A DNA stretch of 64,000 nt from positions 10,983 through 74,982 of the forward strand of contig CAZWHQ010000020.1 in the NCBI GenBank assembly GCA_964633715.1. The letters are read 5' to 3'. Shown in pieces: positions 17,199 through 25,051 of this stretch (position 1 is its first letter; each line of letters opens with the position of its first letter). The position numbers were made by a program, and so were the translations under genes. Origin of the DNA: JAUWVG01 sp964633715. GTDB lineage: Bacteria > Acidobacteriota > Aminicenantia > Aminicenantales > Aminicenantaceae. The notes beneath the pieces are model-generated. The model saw only the letters and a list, made by a program, of their open reading frames with translations, did no database searches and was not told the DNA's origin.

Positions 17199-18123
17199 AA
17201 TACACAGATCCTTTATGTTGAACTAATTGAATGGCCCCTTTTTCCTTAAGCATTTGCAGATATTTCAAAACTTCGTTTCGGTGAAGGCCGAGAGATGAAG
17301 CCAAATCGATCAGGGTCACCGGTCTTCTTCGGATGATAGACAGGATGGTTTCCATTTCGGATTTTAGGACAGCTGCCTGTGCTGTTTTATCGAAAGTCGC
17401 AATAATTTCACACCGGTTCCCGATAAAGTTCTTGATTTTCTCAAGTTCCTCTAAAGAGAGTGTGCGGGCGAATGACTCGGCTGGGGGACGCACAACCGTA
17501 TTCAGCTGGATTCTATCTGGGTGGAGCTCTTCCAGAACTGTTTTAAGCTTTGGGAGATGTGCAGGAGAGTCATTGATATTTTTGACCAACAAGACTTCTA
17601 TCCAGATTTTCCCTTTAAAGGTCCGGCGGAATTTTTTCAAGCCGGTTAAAATATCTGAAATCCGGATGGAGGGATGAGGTCGGTTTACTTTTTCAAAGAT
17701 ATCCTGGGTGACTGCATCCAAAGAAGGGATAATAAGGTCGGCTTCTGAAAGGGCGTCTCTGACATCTTTTCGGCACAGTAAGGTGCTGTTGGTCAATACG
17801 GCCACGGGGATTTGGGTGAGCTGTTTTATGTCAAGGATCAGTTTTCCGATTTCGGCGTTGAGAGTTGGTTCTCCCGAGCCCGAGAATGTAATATAGTCAA
17901 TCCGAGCACCAGAATCGAGTTTCTCTTTGATCTGAGTTATTACTTCTGAGGCAGGAACATAAACTTTCCGAACCACGGTTTTTTCAGGTACCTGACCCAA
18001 CTGACAGTAAATGCAGTCGAGGGAACATGTTTTGAACGGAATAAAATCAATGCCCAAAGAAAAACCCAGGCGACGGGAGGGAACAGGACCATAGAGATGA
18101 ATACAGGAATTTGAGTTGCTCAA
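17182..18123 (-). CDS. Radical SAM protein with C-terminal winged-helix domain
   Basis: A 313-residue radical SAM enzyme of the COG0731-like group. The [4Fe-4S] motif CSLDCIYC is near residues 33-40, followed by FSGSGEPT, the SAM-binding glycine motif. The barrel ends near residue 230. A C-terminal segment (RRRPVTLIDLASSLGLHRNE...) looks like a winged helix. The only in-frame start after the upstream stop is TTG at 18123, with no good SD nearby, so translation probably couples to the upstream gene. Substrate unknown. Confidence 0.85.
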   Translation of the reverse strand: MSNSNSCIHLYGPVPSRRLGFSLGIDFIPFKTCSLDCIYCQLGQVPEKTVVRKVYVPASEVITQIKEKLDSGARIDYITFSGSGEPTLNAEIGKLILDIKQLTQIPVAVLTNSTLLCRKDVRDALSEADLIIPSLDAVTQDIFEKVNRPHPSIRISDILTGLKKFRRTFKGKIWIEVLLVKNINDSPAHLPKLKTVLEELHPDRIQLNTVVRPPAESFARTLSLEELEKIKNFIGNRCEIIATFDKTAQAAVLKSEMETILSIIRRRPVTLIDLASSLGLHRNEVLKYLQMLKEKGAIQLVQHKGSVYYEFKG

Positions 18124-18135
18124 TTGACCAATTGT

Positions 18136-18339
18136 TTAAAGCCGGTCCTTATAAACTTCAATAAATCGCCTTAAGGACCGGTCGTAAGTCCGCTCTACAT
18201 CATCTGGAAATAGACATGCCGGTAGTTCATTAATGCTCCAATGGTATTGAAGGCAATCACAACAGTGTCCTTTGCGGCTGCAGGGTTCATAGGAGCAGTT
18301 GCAGATTTGTTTATTTTGGTGCTCAGTACATTCTCTCAT
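18136..18339 (-). CDS. Small cysteine-rich protein, DUF6485-like
   Basis: 67 residues with eight Cys, seven of them in the first 30: CxCSYEPCSRKGHCCDCLQYH, then LPACLFP. This matches the pattern of the short DUF6485 family, which I take to bind a metal or Fe-S cluster. Start overlaps the upstream fragment's stop (ATGA). It lies directly upstream of the radical SAM gene, so they are probably one operon. Confidence 0.7.
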   Translation of the reverse strand: MRECTEHQNKQICNCSYEPCSRKGHCCDCLQYHWSINELPACLFPDDVERTYDRSLRRFIEVYKDRL

Positions 18340-18527
18340 ATTAAAACTCTAATCGTGTTTGGCATTTTAGCCGCTCCTGTGTGTTTGATGTGCCCGTCGG
18401 GCGAGGTCATCTTCTGAAAGTTTCTGGGTTGAAGACAGTGTTCAACAAAAGTTTTACTGTAGTGTTTCTTGAGTTTTTTTAAAGTGTTTTCACTTAACGC
18501 GCCAGCATCTGAATCAAAGTTTTGCAT
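18336..18527 (-). pseudogene. Truncated NifU/IscU-like scaffold N-terminus
   Basis: The 63 codons start like an Fe-S scaffold: YSKTFVEHCLQPRNFQ, then SPDGHIKHTGA, which aligns with the usual Y...EH...NPRN...DG...G. The expected CGD ligand loop is replaced by AKMPN and the frame stops, whereas the family runs about 120-150 residues. None of the three scaffold cysteine positions survives downstream. It may be a decayed remnant, or a leader that now only feeds ribosomes into the DUF6485 gene. An independent short protein is less likely. Confidence 0.45.
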
Positions 18528-18669
18528 GGTATAAAATCACCGATAAAAAAATGTATTATATCAGATGTCTGCTTATTTGACATCTCTTTCAATGGAAAAC
18601 CGGACTTTTGTTGTCTTGAAGGGAGGATTAATATATACTTTTCTTGAATCGTTATTATTTGAGGCAGAC

Positions 18670-19059
18670 ATGTCAGATTATACAGAGAAAGAAGCTAAAG
18701 CGGGCTTAGATACAAAGCTTCCTTCGATAGAAACATTTCCCAATCAGTTCCCTGATTATGAGATAACAATTGAGATTCCGGAGTTTACATCGGTTTGCCC
18801 GAAAACCGGGCTTCCGGATTTTGGGACTTTAGTTCTCTGTTATATCCCCAAAGACCTATGTCTTGAGCTCAAATCTTTGAAAATGTACATCCTGGCCTAC
18901 AGGAATTTAGGGATATTTTATGAAAATGCCGTCAATAGAATTCTCGAGGATATTGCCAAAGCCTGTTTGCCGGTCAAGGCGTCTGTGACGGGTGAATTCA
19001 GTCCACGAGGGGGGATGAAGTCTATAGTTAAGGCTCATTTCCCTCGATCATCTGACTAA
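18670..19059 (+). CDS. queF: preQ0 reductase QueF (unimodular type)
   Basis: A 129-residue T-fold enzyme that reduces 7-cyano-7-deazaguanine (preQ0) to preQ1 with NADPH in queuosine synthesis. The nucleophile is the Cys in TSVCPKTGLPDFG. The family block LELKSLKMYILAYRNLGIFYENAVNRI follows, and SPRGGM is near the C-terminus. The ATG at 18670 is chosen because of GAGG 6 nt upstream and the normal N-terminus; an ATG at 18565 adds 35 non-family residues. It stands about 8 kb from queCDE. No preQ1 riboswitch seen. Confidence 0.92.
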   Translation: MSDYTEKEAKAGLDTKLPSIETFPNQFPDYEITIEIPEFTSVCPKTGLPDFGTLVLCYIPKDLCLELKSLKMYILAYRNLGIFYENAVNRILEDIAKACLPVKASVTGEFSPRGGMKSIVKAHFPRSSD

Positions 19060-19178
19060 AAAACCCTTCTTGAGTTCTTCTCTAAATATAGAGAGGTGCC
19101 TCCTCTTCTTTTTTTTACTGGGAACTTTCTTTTGTTTCAGCTATACTTTCGCTTTTAACCCAAAGTGGATACTATCAC

Positions 19179-20081
19179 GTGGAACAGTATAAAAAATTCG
19201 GTTTATCTGATGTGCTTATGCTCATCGCTATCCTGTTATGGTCCATAAATTTTTCTTTTGTCAAAGTCGCTTTGGATGAATTTACTCCACTCGGCTTTAA
19301 CGGAATTCGCCTTATTTTTGCCTCGTTGTTGCTGGTCTTGTTTCTTTCTTTCAGTCGAGAAAACTTTCGCATCGCAAAAGCTGACATCTGGAAACTTGTG
19401 GCCCTTGGAATTGTGGGGAATACTGCCTACCAGATGTTTTTTATCTATGGGATCTATTTCACGACAGCGTCTAATACAGCCATCATCATTGCAACAACTC
19501 CCATATTTATTGCCTTGTTGAGTTTGCTCCTCAAGCATGAGAGGCTGAATTGGGCCGCCTGGGCCGGCATTTTTATTTCATTTGTAGGATTCTATTTTGT
19601 CATAACAAAACAGCCTGGGAGCCTATCCCTCAACGGAAAGGGGGCTCAAGGGGATCTAATGATTCTTTTTGGGACTCTTTGTTGGGCCGTTTATACCGTG
19701 TTTTCTTTGCCTTTTCTCAAGAGAATTTCTCCCCTCAAGCTCACCACGCTCACAATGATGATTGGAACGGTTTTCTTTCTCCCTTTTTGCCTTAAAGACA
19801 TGATCCAGCTGCCCTATGGTCAAATTTCATTTAAAGCCTGGGCTTCTCTGGCGTTTTCCGGACTGTTTGCACTCTCTGTGTGTTATGTGATCTGGTATGC
19901 ATCTGTTAGAAGAGTGGGCAACAGCCGGACGTCGATTTATGACAATCTTGTTCCCATCTTTACGATTTTTTTCGCTTATTTTTTGCTCGACGAGCGCATC
20001 ACTCTTTTCCAGGGAGTGGGAACGCTTGTGATTCTTGGCGGTGTCTATCTCACTCGTTCTGGCTACCGCTTCCTACGGTAA
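19179..20081 (+). CDS. EamA/DMT-family permease
   Basis: A 300-residue, ten-helix drug/metabolite transporter-type inner membrane protein with the two EamA repeats (about residues 10-140 and 155-295). Typical features are LLWSINFSFVKVALDEFTP in helix 1 and LVPIFTIFFAYFLLDERIT in helix 9. Translation starts at GTG 19179; the SD is weak. It probably exports an amino acid or metabolite. Substrate unknown. Confidence 0.85.
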   Translation: MEQYKKFGLSDVLMLIAILLWSINFSFVKVALDEFTPLGFNGIRLIFASLLLVLFLSFSRENFRIAKADIWKLVALGIVGNTAYQMFFIYGIYFTTASNTAIIIATTPIFIALLSLLLKHERLNWAAWAGIFISFVGFYFVITKQPGSLSLNGKGAQGDLMILFGTLCWAVYTVFSLPFLKRISPLKLTTLTMMIGTVFFLPFCLKDMIQLPYGQISFKAWASLAFSGLFALSVCYVIWYASVRRVGNSRTSIYDNLVPIFTIFFAYFLLDERITLFQGVGTLVILGGVYLTRSGYRFLR

Positions 20082-20090
20082 AACTATCGT

Positions 20091-20119
20091 TTGATTCTAA
20101 ACTGAAAAATTTCTACAAT
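20091..20119 (+). promoter_or_regulatory. Promoter overlapping the UbiA-family start
   Basis: TTGATT (20091-20096), a 17-nt spacer and TACAAT (20114-20119). The -10 box overlaps the first ATG at 20118. A start site about 7 nt downstream would fall at the second in-frame ATG (20127), which would make the message leaderless. Confidence 0.45.
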
Positions 20120-21005
20120 GTGGGAAATGGTTCTGATCGAAATAATCAAATCTCTGCGCCCCTACCAGTGGACCAAGAATCTTTTTGTTTTTGCCCCGCT
20201 TATTTTTTCGCAAAACATTTTTAATGTACCACTCGTGATAACGTCGCTCTTTGCGTTTGCTGTTTTTTGTGTTCTCTCAGGTGCAGTCTATATATGGAAC
20301 GACATGAGAGATGTTGAAGAGGACAGGCTTCATCCCATTAAATCAAAAAGGCCTCTTGCGTCCGGCCGTCTGGGAAAAGGACCTGCAGCGGGGGCATTTG
20401 TTTTTTTCAGTGTGTTGGGTTTGGGATGTGCCCTTCTCTTGGACTTCACTTTTTTTATTTTGGCTTTGGGCTATGTCCTTCTCCAGATCTTATACTCCAC
20501 ATGGTTGAAGCATGTCGTGATCTTGGATGTGCTGCTGATTGCTGCCGGGTTCATCCTCCGTGTGAGTGCCGGAGGTGTGGTCATCGCGGTGGATGTCTCC
20601 GAGTGGCTTTTGATCTGCATGTTTCTTCTCGCTCTGTTTCTTGCACTGAGCAAAAGAAGGCATGAGCTTGTTTTGCTTGAGGAAAACGCGAGCAATCACA
20701 GGCCTATTCTGCAAGAATACTCCCCTTATCTTCTCGACCAGATGATTTCGGTCGTCACGGCTTCCACAGTTGTGGCCTATTGCCTCTATACAATATCTGA
20801 TGCGACGGTGGCTAAATTTGGATCATCCCGGCTCATCTATACCGTTCCTTTTGTACTCTATGGAATCTTCCGTTATCTCTATTTAATTCACAAGAAAGGT
20901 GGGGGAGGCAGTCCAGAATCCATTATCCTTAAAGATAAACCCTTTTTGGCTGGCATCCTTTTGTGGATAATTTCAGCTGTAATCATTCTCTATTTAAGGA
21001 TTTGA
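20118..21005 (+). CDS. UbiA-family decaprenyl-phosphate phosphoribosyltransferase-like enzyme
   Basis: A 295-residue, nine-helix membrane prenyltransferase. The Asp-rich loop NDMRDVEEDRLHPIKSKRPL (61-80) with HPxKxxRP is the form found in DPPR synthases (Rv3806c type), which move phosphoribose from PRPP to a polyprenyl phosphate. The N-terminus SLRPYQWTKNLFVFAPL also fits that subgroup. The product is the first lipid carrier on the route to lipid-linked ribose or arabinose. GtrA and FAD mutase-like genes nearby fit this use. Translation may begin at 20118 or 20127. Confidence 0.87.
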   Translation: MWEMVLIEIIKSLRPYQWTKNLFVFAPLIFSQNIFNVPLVITSLFAFAVFCVLSGAVYIWNDMRDVEEDRLHPIKSKRPLASGRLGKGPAAGAFVFFSVLGLGCALLLDFTFFILALGYVLLQILYSTWLKHVVILDVLLIAAGFILRVSAGGVVIAVDVSEWLLICMFLLALFLALSKRRHELVLLEENASNHRPILQEYSPYLLDQMISVVTASTVVAYCLYTISDATVAKFGSSRLIYTVPFVLYGIFRYLYLIHKKGGGGSPESIILKDKPFLAGILLWIISAVIILYLRI

Positions 21006-21007
21006 AA

Positions 21008-22084
21008 ATGAATAAACCTAAAGTTGTCGTTTTGAGAACATCTCCAAAAACTGTCCTCGATGACTATCAAAAAGTGATGCACCTTGCGGACTATGAACAC
21101 ACTATCTCAAAGGAAAAGGATTCACTGATAAAACTGAATCTATCTTGGACCAAGTATTTTCCCTCATGCTCGAGTGAGCCGTGGCAGGTCGAAGGAGTTG
21201 TCCGGACTCTCCTTCAGGATGGCTTCGATAAGACCAAATTGTTTCCGGTTGAAAACAAGACCGTTGTCACCCATCCAATAAAAGGAGCCAGAAATAATAA
21301 GTGGGCACCTATCCTTGATAAGTTTGGGCTGGATTTTATAGCACTGCCAGAAGTAGAGTGGCAGACATATGAGTTCAAGAGCTCTTTGTTGAAACTGGAT
21401 CAAGTCTTCCCAGAAGGAATCGAAATCCCAAAAATGTACATCGGGAAAAATGTCATCCATCTTCCGACCGTTAAAACCCACGGCCATTCGGTGACTACAG
21501 GTGCCATTAAAAATGCTTTTGGAGGTCTTCTAAAAGAGGTCAGGCATTATGCACACAAGTATATTCATGAAGTCCTTGTGGATCTTGTCCTTATGCAGAA
21601 AGAACTTCATCCGGGAATCTTTACAGTGATGGACGGCACGGTGTGTGGAGATGGGGCTGGGCCGCGGACAATGATTCCCAAAATAAAGAACCTCATTCTG
21701 GCTGGAGCGGATTCTGTGGCCATCGATGCCGTTGCGGCCAAAATTATGGGATTTGAACCCATGGAGATCCCGTTTATCCGCATGTGTCATGAAAGAGGAT
21801 TGGGGATTGGCCAGCTCGATTTGATTGAAGTTGTGGGAGAAGATATCCAAGAAATCGACTTTCAATTCAAATCAAAGAAAAGTTTGGTCATTTGGGGCGA
21901 TCAAATGCTGCGGGTGGGATTATTTCGGTTCCTAGAAAAAATCCTTCTCAAATCTCCACTTTTTGTTTGGGCCCCTTTTGCAAGCAATATCTATCATGAC
22001 TTTATGTGGTATCCCACCATCGGACGAAAAAGGATCCGGGAATTTAATAAAACGGAATGGGGACAATTGTGGCAGGACTATTGA
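21008..22084 (+). CDS. DUF362 family protein
   Basis: A 358-residue soluble protein of the DUF362 family. Typical segments are KLNLSW near residue 40, LPTVKTHGHSVTTGAIKNAFGGL, VMDGTVCGDGAGPRT and SVAIDAVAAKIMGF. No ferredoxin CxxCxxC module is attached. The start at 21008 lies 2 nt after the UbiA-family stop, so they are co-translated. Family function is unknown. Pairing with a polyprenyl-phosphate enzyme suggests a role in envelope lipid metabolism, but this is only inference. Confidence 0.8.
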   Translation: MNKPKVVVLRTSPKTVLDDYQKVMHLADYEHTISKEKDSLIKLNLSWTKYFPSCSSEPWQVEGVVRTLLQDGFDKTKLFPVENKTVVTHPIKGARNNKWAPILDKFGLDFIALPEVEWQTYEFKSSLLKLDQVFPEGIEIPKMYIGKNVIHLPTVKTHGHSVTTGAIKNAFGGLLKEVRHYAHKYIHEVLVDLVLMQKELHPGIFTVMDGTVCGDGAGPRTMIPKIKNLILAGADSVAIDAVAAKIMGFEPMEIPFIRMCHERGLGIGQLDLIEVVGEDIQEIDFQFKSKKSLVIWGDQMLRVGLFRFLEKILLKSPLFVWAPFASNIYHDFMWYPTIGRKRIREFNKTEWGQLWQDY

Positions 22085-22091
22085 TCCCTCC

Positions 22092-23139
22092 CTACTTTAT
22101 ATAGCCTAAAGCCTTCAGTTCCTCTGTCTTTTTTTCCATTTCCAAAGCCGAGTGCAAAGAGAGCCGCACTTCGGTTGAAAATCTTCTAAGAATGAGTGTT
22201 TTTAGATCGTGTGATAAGTCTGTAAACCGGGAGCTCAGATTGGTGGTTTCAAAAGGATCTTGTGTTAAATCATAGAGTTCTATAAGGCCTGAATTATGAG
22301 AACTCCTAAATTTTTCCAAGTCACCGAGAGTCGCTCAAATTGTCAAGCCAGGAAAAGGCTAAATGTTCATGGGGATAAAGAGAGGTGAAAATTGTGCCCA
22401 TGGAGGGTTTGGTCCATGGTGAATTACTCATGTGGTTCTCTAATAATACGCTCTTTTGGGCAAAGCGATCGATATTTGGAGACGTGAGTCGAGAGTATCC
22501 GTAGCAGCCGAGGTGGTCTGCTCTGAGAGTGTCCGCAACAATAAAAAGAATATTAGGCGTGTTGGGTTTGAAAAACTGTCTGCGAGTTAAAAGAACTCCA
22601 TTGCCCAAGATGAGCAAGACAACACATGCTGCAGCGAGTCTTTTCAACGTGAAGAGCCCCAGGGTGGGGGGCGACATGTGTTCTTCTGATTGTGGGATTT
22701 TTTTCTTTGAGAAAAGGAGAAGGCAGAGGACTAAAAGAATTATCGTCTGGCTGGCGACAAGCGGAGCCAGCTGTATCTTTTGGGCCGCGTGTTTGATAAA
22801 GAGAAAGACAGACAGAGAGAGAAGAGTTACAGTCCATAATCCTTGCTGCCATAAAAGGGCATCAATTTTAACGGTGATGTTCACTTCAAAAAAACGGTTG
22901 AAATATTTTTTCCAGAGCAGAACAAGAAACATCGCAACAAGGGACACAAAGAGGGCCAGCGCTAGAGCAGCACTTGTACTTCGATTGATAAGAGACAAGC
23001 CTTCGGAAAGAGTCAGCCAATAGAGCTTTTGAGAAAACCAGTCCTGTGCAGCTACGGTGCTGAATGTTGAAAAAAGCCCGCACAAAAAACCAACGGTTAT
23101 CCCGGCCGGGACGAAGATAAGAAGGATTCTACGGAGCAT
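22092..23139 (-). pseudogene. Sulfatase-family membrane protein with large internal deletion and frameshift
   Basis: The first part encodes about five membrane helices, then the N-terminus of an alkaline-phosphatase-fold sulfatase: NILFIVADTLRADHLGCYGY...TSPNID...SPWTKPSM...TSLYPHEH. It stops at 22323-22321. One nucleotide later, in another frame, the typical C-terminus follows: GLIELYDLTQDPFETTNLSS...ELKALGYIK. Roughly 300 or more residues carrying the rest of the metal site are gone. So it is a pseudogene, most simply from one deletion at about 22320-22340. Confidence 0.85.
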
Positions 23140-23149
23140 GGTGAATTGA

Positions 23150-23602
23150 TCAGGAAAAGAGAATTTTCTTCCGTGCAAAAAAATTCCAGAAAAAGACGAA
23201 CGCCGTCGAAAACAGTTTGGATATGAGATAGTGGAAAGACGCCAATCCTGTAAACAGCCACATTGCCGCCTCATTAAATCCAAGGCCGATCATGCCGATC
23301 AAAGCAAACAGCAGGAACTCCTTCTGTTTATTGGATATGGATCTTTTGGAAAAGACCCATAGTACACTCAACGTGTAGTTGGTCAACAGACCCAATGAGA
23401 ACGCGGCGGCAGCTGAAACAAGATAGTGAACATGGAGATAATCGGTCAGAAAAAAGAGGGCTCCGAAGTCCACCACATAGGCGCAACCCCCCACCACTGC
23501 ATAGCGGAGGAGCTGGATGTGTGTGCTGTCATTTTTTTTGAAAAAAAGCAGGAGGGTCTCTCTCCATTTCTCGAAAACTCCTAAATACCCTAGACTGTAC
23601 AT
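23150..23602 (-). CDS. GtrA-family membrane protein
   Basis: A 150-residue, four-helix inner membrane protein. GtrA hallmarks are LLRYAVVGGCAYVVDFGALFFL in helix 1, SLGLLTNYTLSVLWVF, and a C-terminal basic patch NFFARKKILF. Family members translocate or help flip polyprenyl-linked sugars (Rv3789 in mycobacterial arabinan synthesis). AAGGA precedes the ATG. It lies 35 nt after the FAD-mutase-like gene. Confidence 0.9.
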   Translation of the reverse strand: MYSLGYLGVFEKWRETLLLFFKKNDSTHIQLLRYAVVGGCAYVVDFGALFFLTDYLHVHYLVSAAAAFSLGLLTNYTLSVLWVFSKRSISNKQKEFLLFALIGMIGLGFNEAAMWLFTGLASFHYLISKLFSTAFVFFWNFFARKKILFS

Positions 23603-23637
23603 CTTATCCTTCCTTTGAAAAATATAAGGACATCATG

Positions 23638-25050
23638 TCATTGCCCTTTATCTCCCTCTTTTATTTCGTGGTATTCGTCATCGGTATTGATATCCCATAC
23701 CGAATAGCTGCTTCCTTTAATGTTCCGTACGGCATAGATGGCGCTCAGCATGGAGTGGTCTTGGTTGTTGTACCTGTGGAGTCCATTCCGTCCGATAGTC
23801 TGGAGGTTGTCGAAAGTTGACAGGTAGTTTTGAATGATGTCTACGCGGTCTTTGTACCCTTCGTCATAGATGGGATACGTTTTTGGCGACCGGATGACAA
23901 ATCCGTCGAGGACCTGGTCAGGAGATGCAAAGTTGAGTTTACAGGCTTCTTCTTTAGCCATTGCGATCAGATCTTCATCCTCTTTTTTCCAGATTTCATC
24001 TGTGTCGAAGCAGAAGTATTCGAGCCCCAGAGTCGTCAAATCCTTATCTGGGACCATCTCGGGACTCCAGTTCTTGAAGTTCTGGATGCGTCCGACTTGA
24101 ACATCTTCAGAATGGATGTAGATCCAGTTGTCGGGAAATATATCTGGTTTTGCAATGACCAATCCCACGGTGAAGAAGTCCCTGTACCTGAGTTCATCGG
24201 CGGCCTTTTGAACTTCTTTGGGGGCAGAGGGAGACAAGATTCTTATCAGTTCTCGAAGCGGAAGAGTGGAGATAAACTGATCCCCTTTGACCTCTGTAAC
24301 AACACCGTCTTTTTCTGTGAGGACAGAAGTGATTGTTTGACCATCCCTGTTGATCTTGGTGACTTTTGTGTTTAGAAACACTTGATTGCCGTGCTGCTCG
24401 ATAAGTTCCTTCGCTCTGGACCACATTTGACCCGGGCCTTTGCGTGGATACTGGAACTGGTCAATGAGAGTGGTCACCTGTCCTTTCCTCATGAATCCAA
24501 AGGAATTGAGTATAAGTTTGCTCAAAGATAGGCTTTTGATTCGCTGGGCTGCCCAATCGGCCTGGATTTCTTTACATGGGATGCCCCAGACTTTTTCTGT
24601 GTAGGTCTTAAAGAAGATGTTGAACAGCTTTCGGCCAAATCTGTTGGACACCCACTCCTCAAAATTTGTTTCGTTTTTATACGGGAAGAACTTAGAGCGG
24701 ATAAAACTGAAGACTGTGAGCAGTGACGTGCCAATCCCCAGATTCAACAGAGCATTGATGGGTTTGAGGGGGTAGTGAAAAAATTTGCGGTTGTAGTAAA
24801 TGCGGGACATCCGAGGCCTTGTTAGAAAATCATCCCCAAGGATTTCATACCAGAGGTTTTCTACTTCCTCGTATTTTGTGAAAAACCGGTGCCCTCCGAT
24901 GTCGAACAAAAAGTTCTTGTAATTCACAGTCTTTGAGATCCCACCTACGCTGTCCTCTTTTTCCAGGACGATGGCGTTTTCCCCTTCTTTACTAACCAGA
25001 TAGGCCGCAGTGAGTCCTGCTGGGCCAGCTCCTAAAGTGATTATATTCAT
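23638..25050 (-). CDS. FAD-dependent protoporphyrinogen oxidase/UDP-galactopyranose mutase-like protein
   Basis: A 470-residue flavoprotein. The Rossmann motif GAGPAGLTAAY is at residues 7-17, then E...VGGISKT, FDIGGHRFFTKYEEVENLW, WGIPCKEIQADWAAQRIKSLSL, and C-terminal RNGLHRYNNQDHSM, which closes the FAD site. The arrangement is typical of COG1232 proteins in O-antigen and glycan clusters. The start at 25050 is used because it follows GAGGA and opens directly on the FAD fold. It is likely a sugar-nucleotide or lipid-sugar oxidoreductase/mutase working with GT39 and GtrA. Confidence 0.82.
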   Translation of the reverse strand: MNIITLGAGPAGLTAAYLVSKEGENAIVLEKEDSVGGISKTVNYKNFLFDIGGHRFFTKYEEVENLWYEILGDDFLTRPRMSRIYYNRKFFHYPLKPINALLNLGIGTSLLTVFSFIRSKFFPYKNETNFEEWVSNRFGRKLFNIFFKTYTEKVWGIPCKEIQADWAAQRIKSLSLSKLILNSFGFMRKGQVTTLIDQFQYPRKGPGQMWSRAKELIEQHGNQVFLNTKVTKINRDGQTITSVLTEKDGVVTEVKGDQFISTLPLRELIRILSPSAPKEVQKAADELRYRDFFTVGLVIAKPDIFPDNWIYIHSEDVQVGRIQNFKNWSPEMVPDKDLTTLGLEYFCFDTDEIWKKEDEDLIAMAKEEACKLNFASPDQVLDGFVIRSPKTYPIYDEGYKDRVDIIQNYLSTFDNLQTIGRNGLHRYNNQDHSMLSAIYAVRNIKGSSYSVWDINTDDEYHEIKEGDKGQ

Positions 25051-25051
25051 G

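Noticed and set aside
19070..19120. GAGG/CCTC near a T-rich run after queF
   Set aside because: The stem is only 4 bp with a 2-nt loop, too weak to call a terminator.
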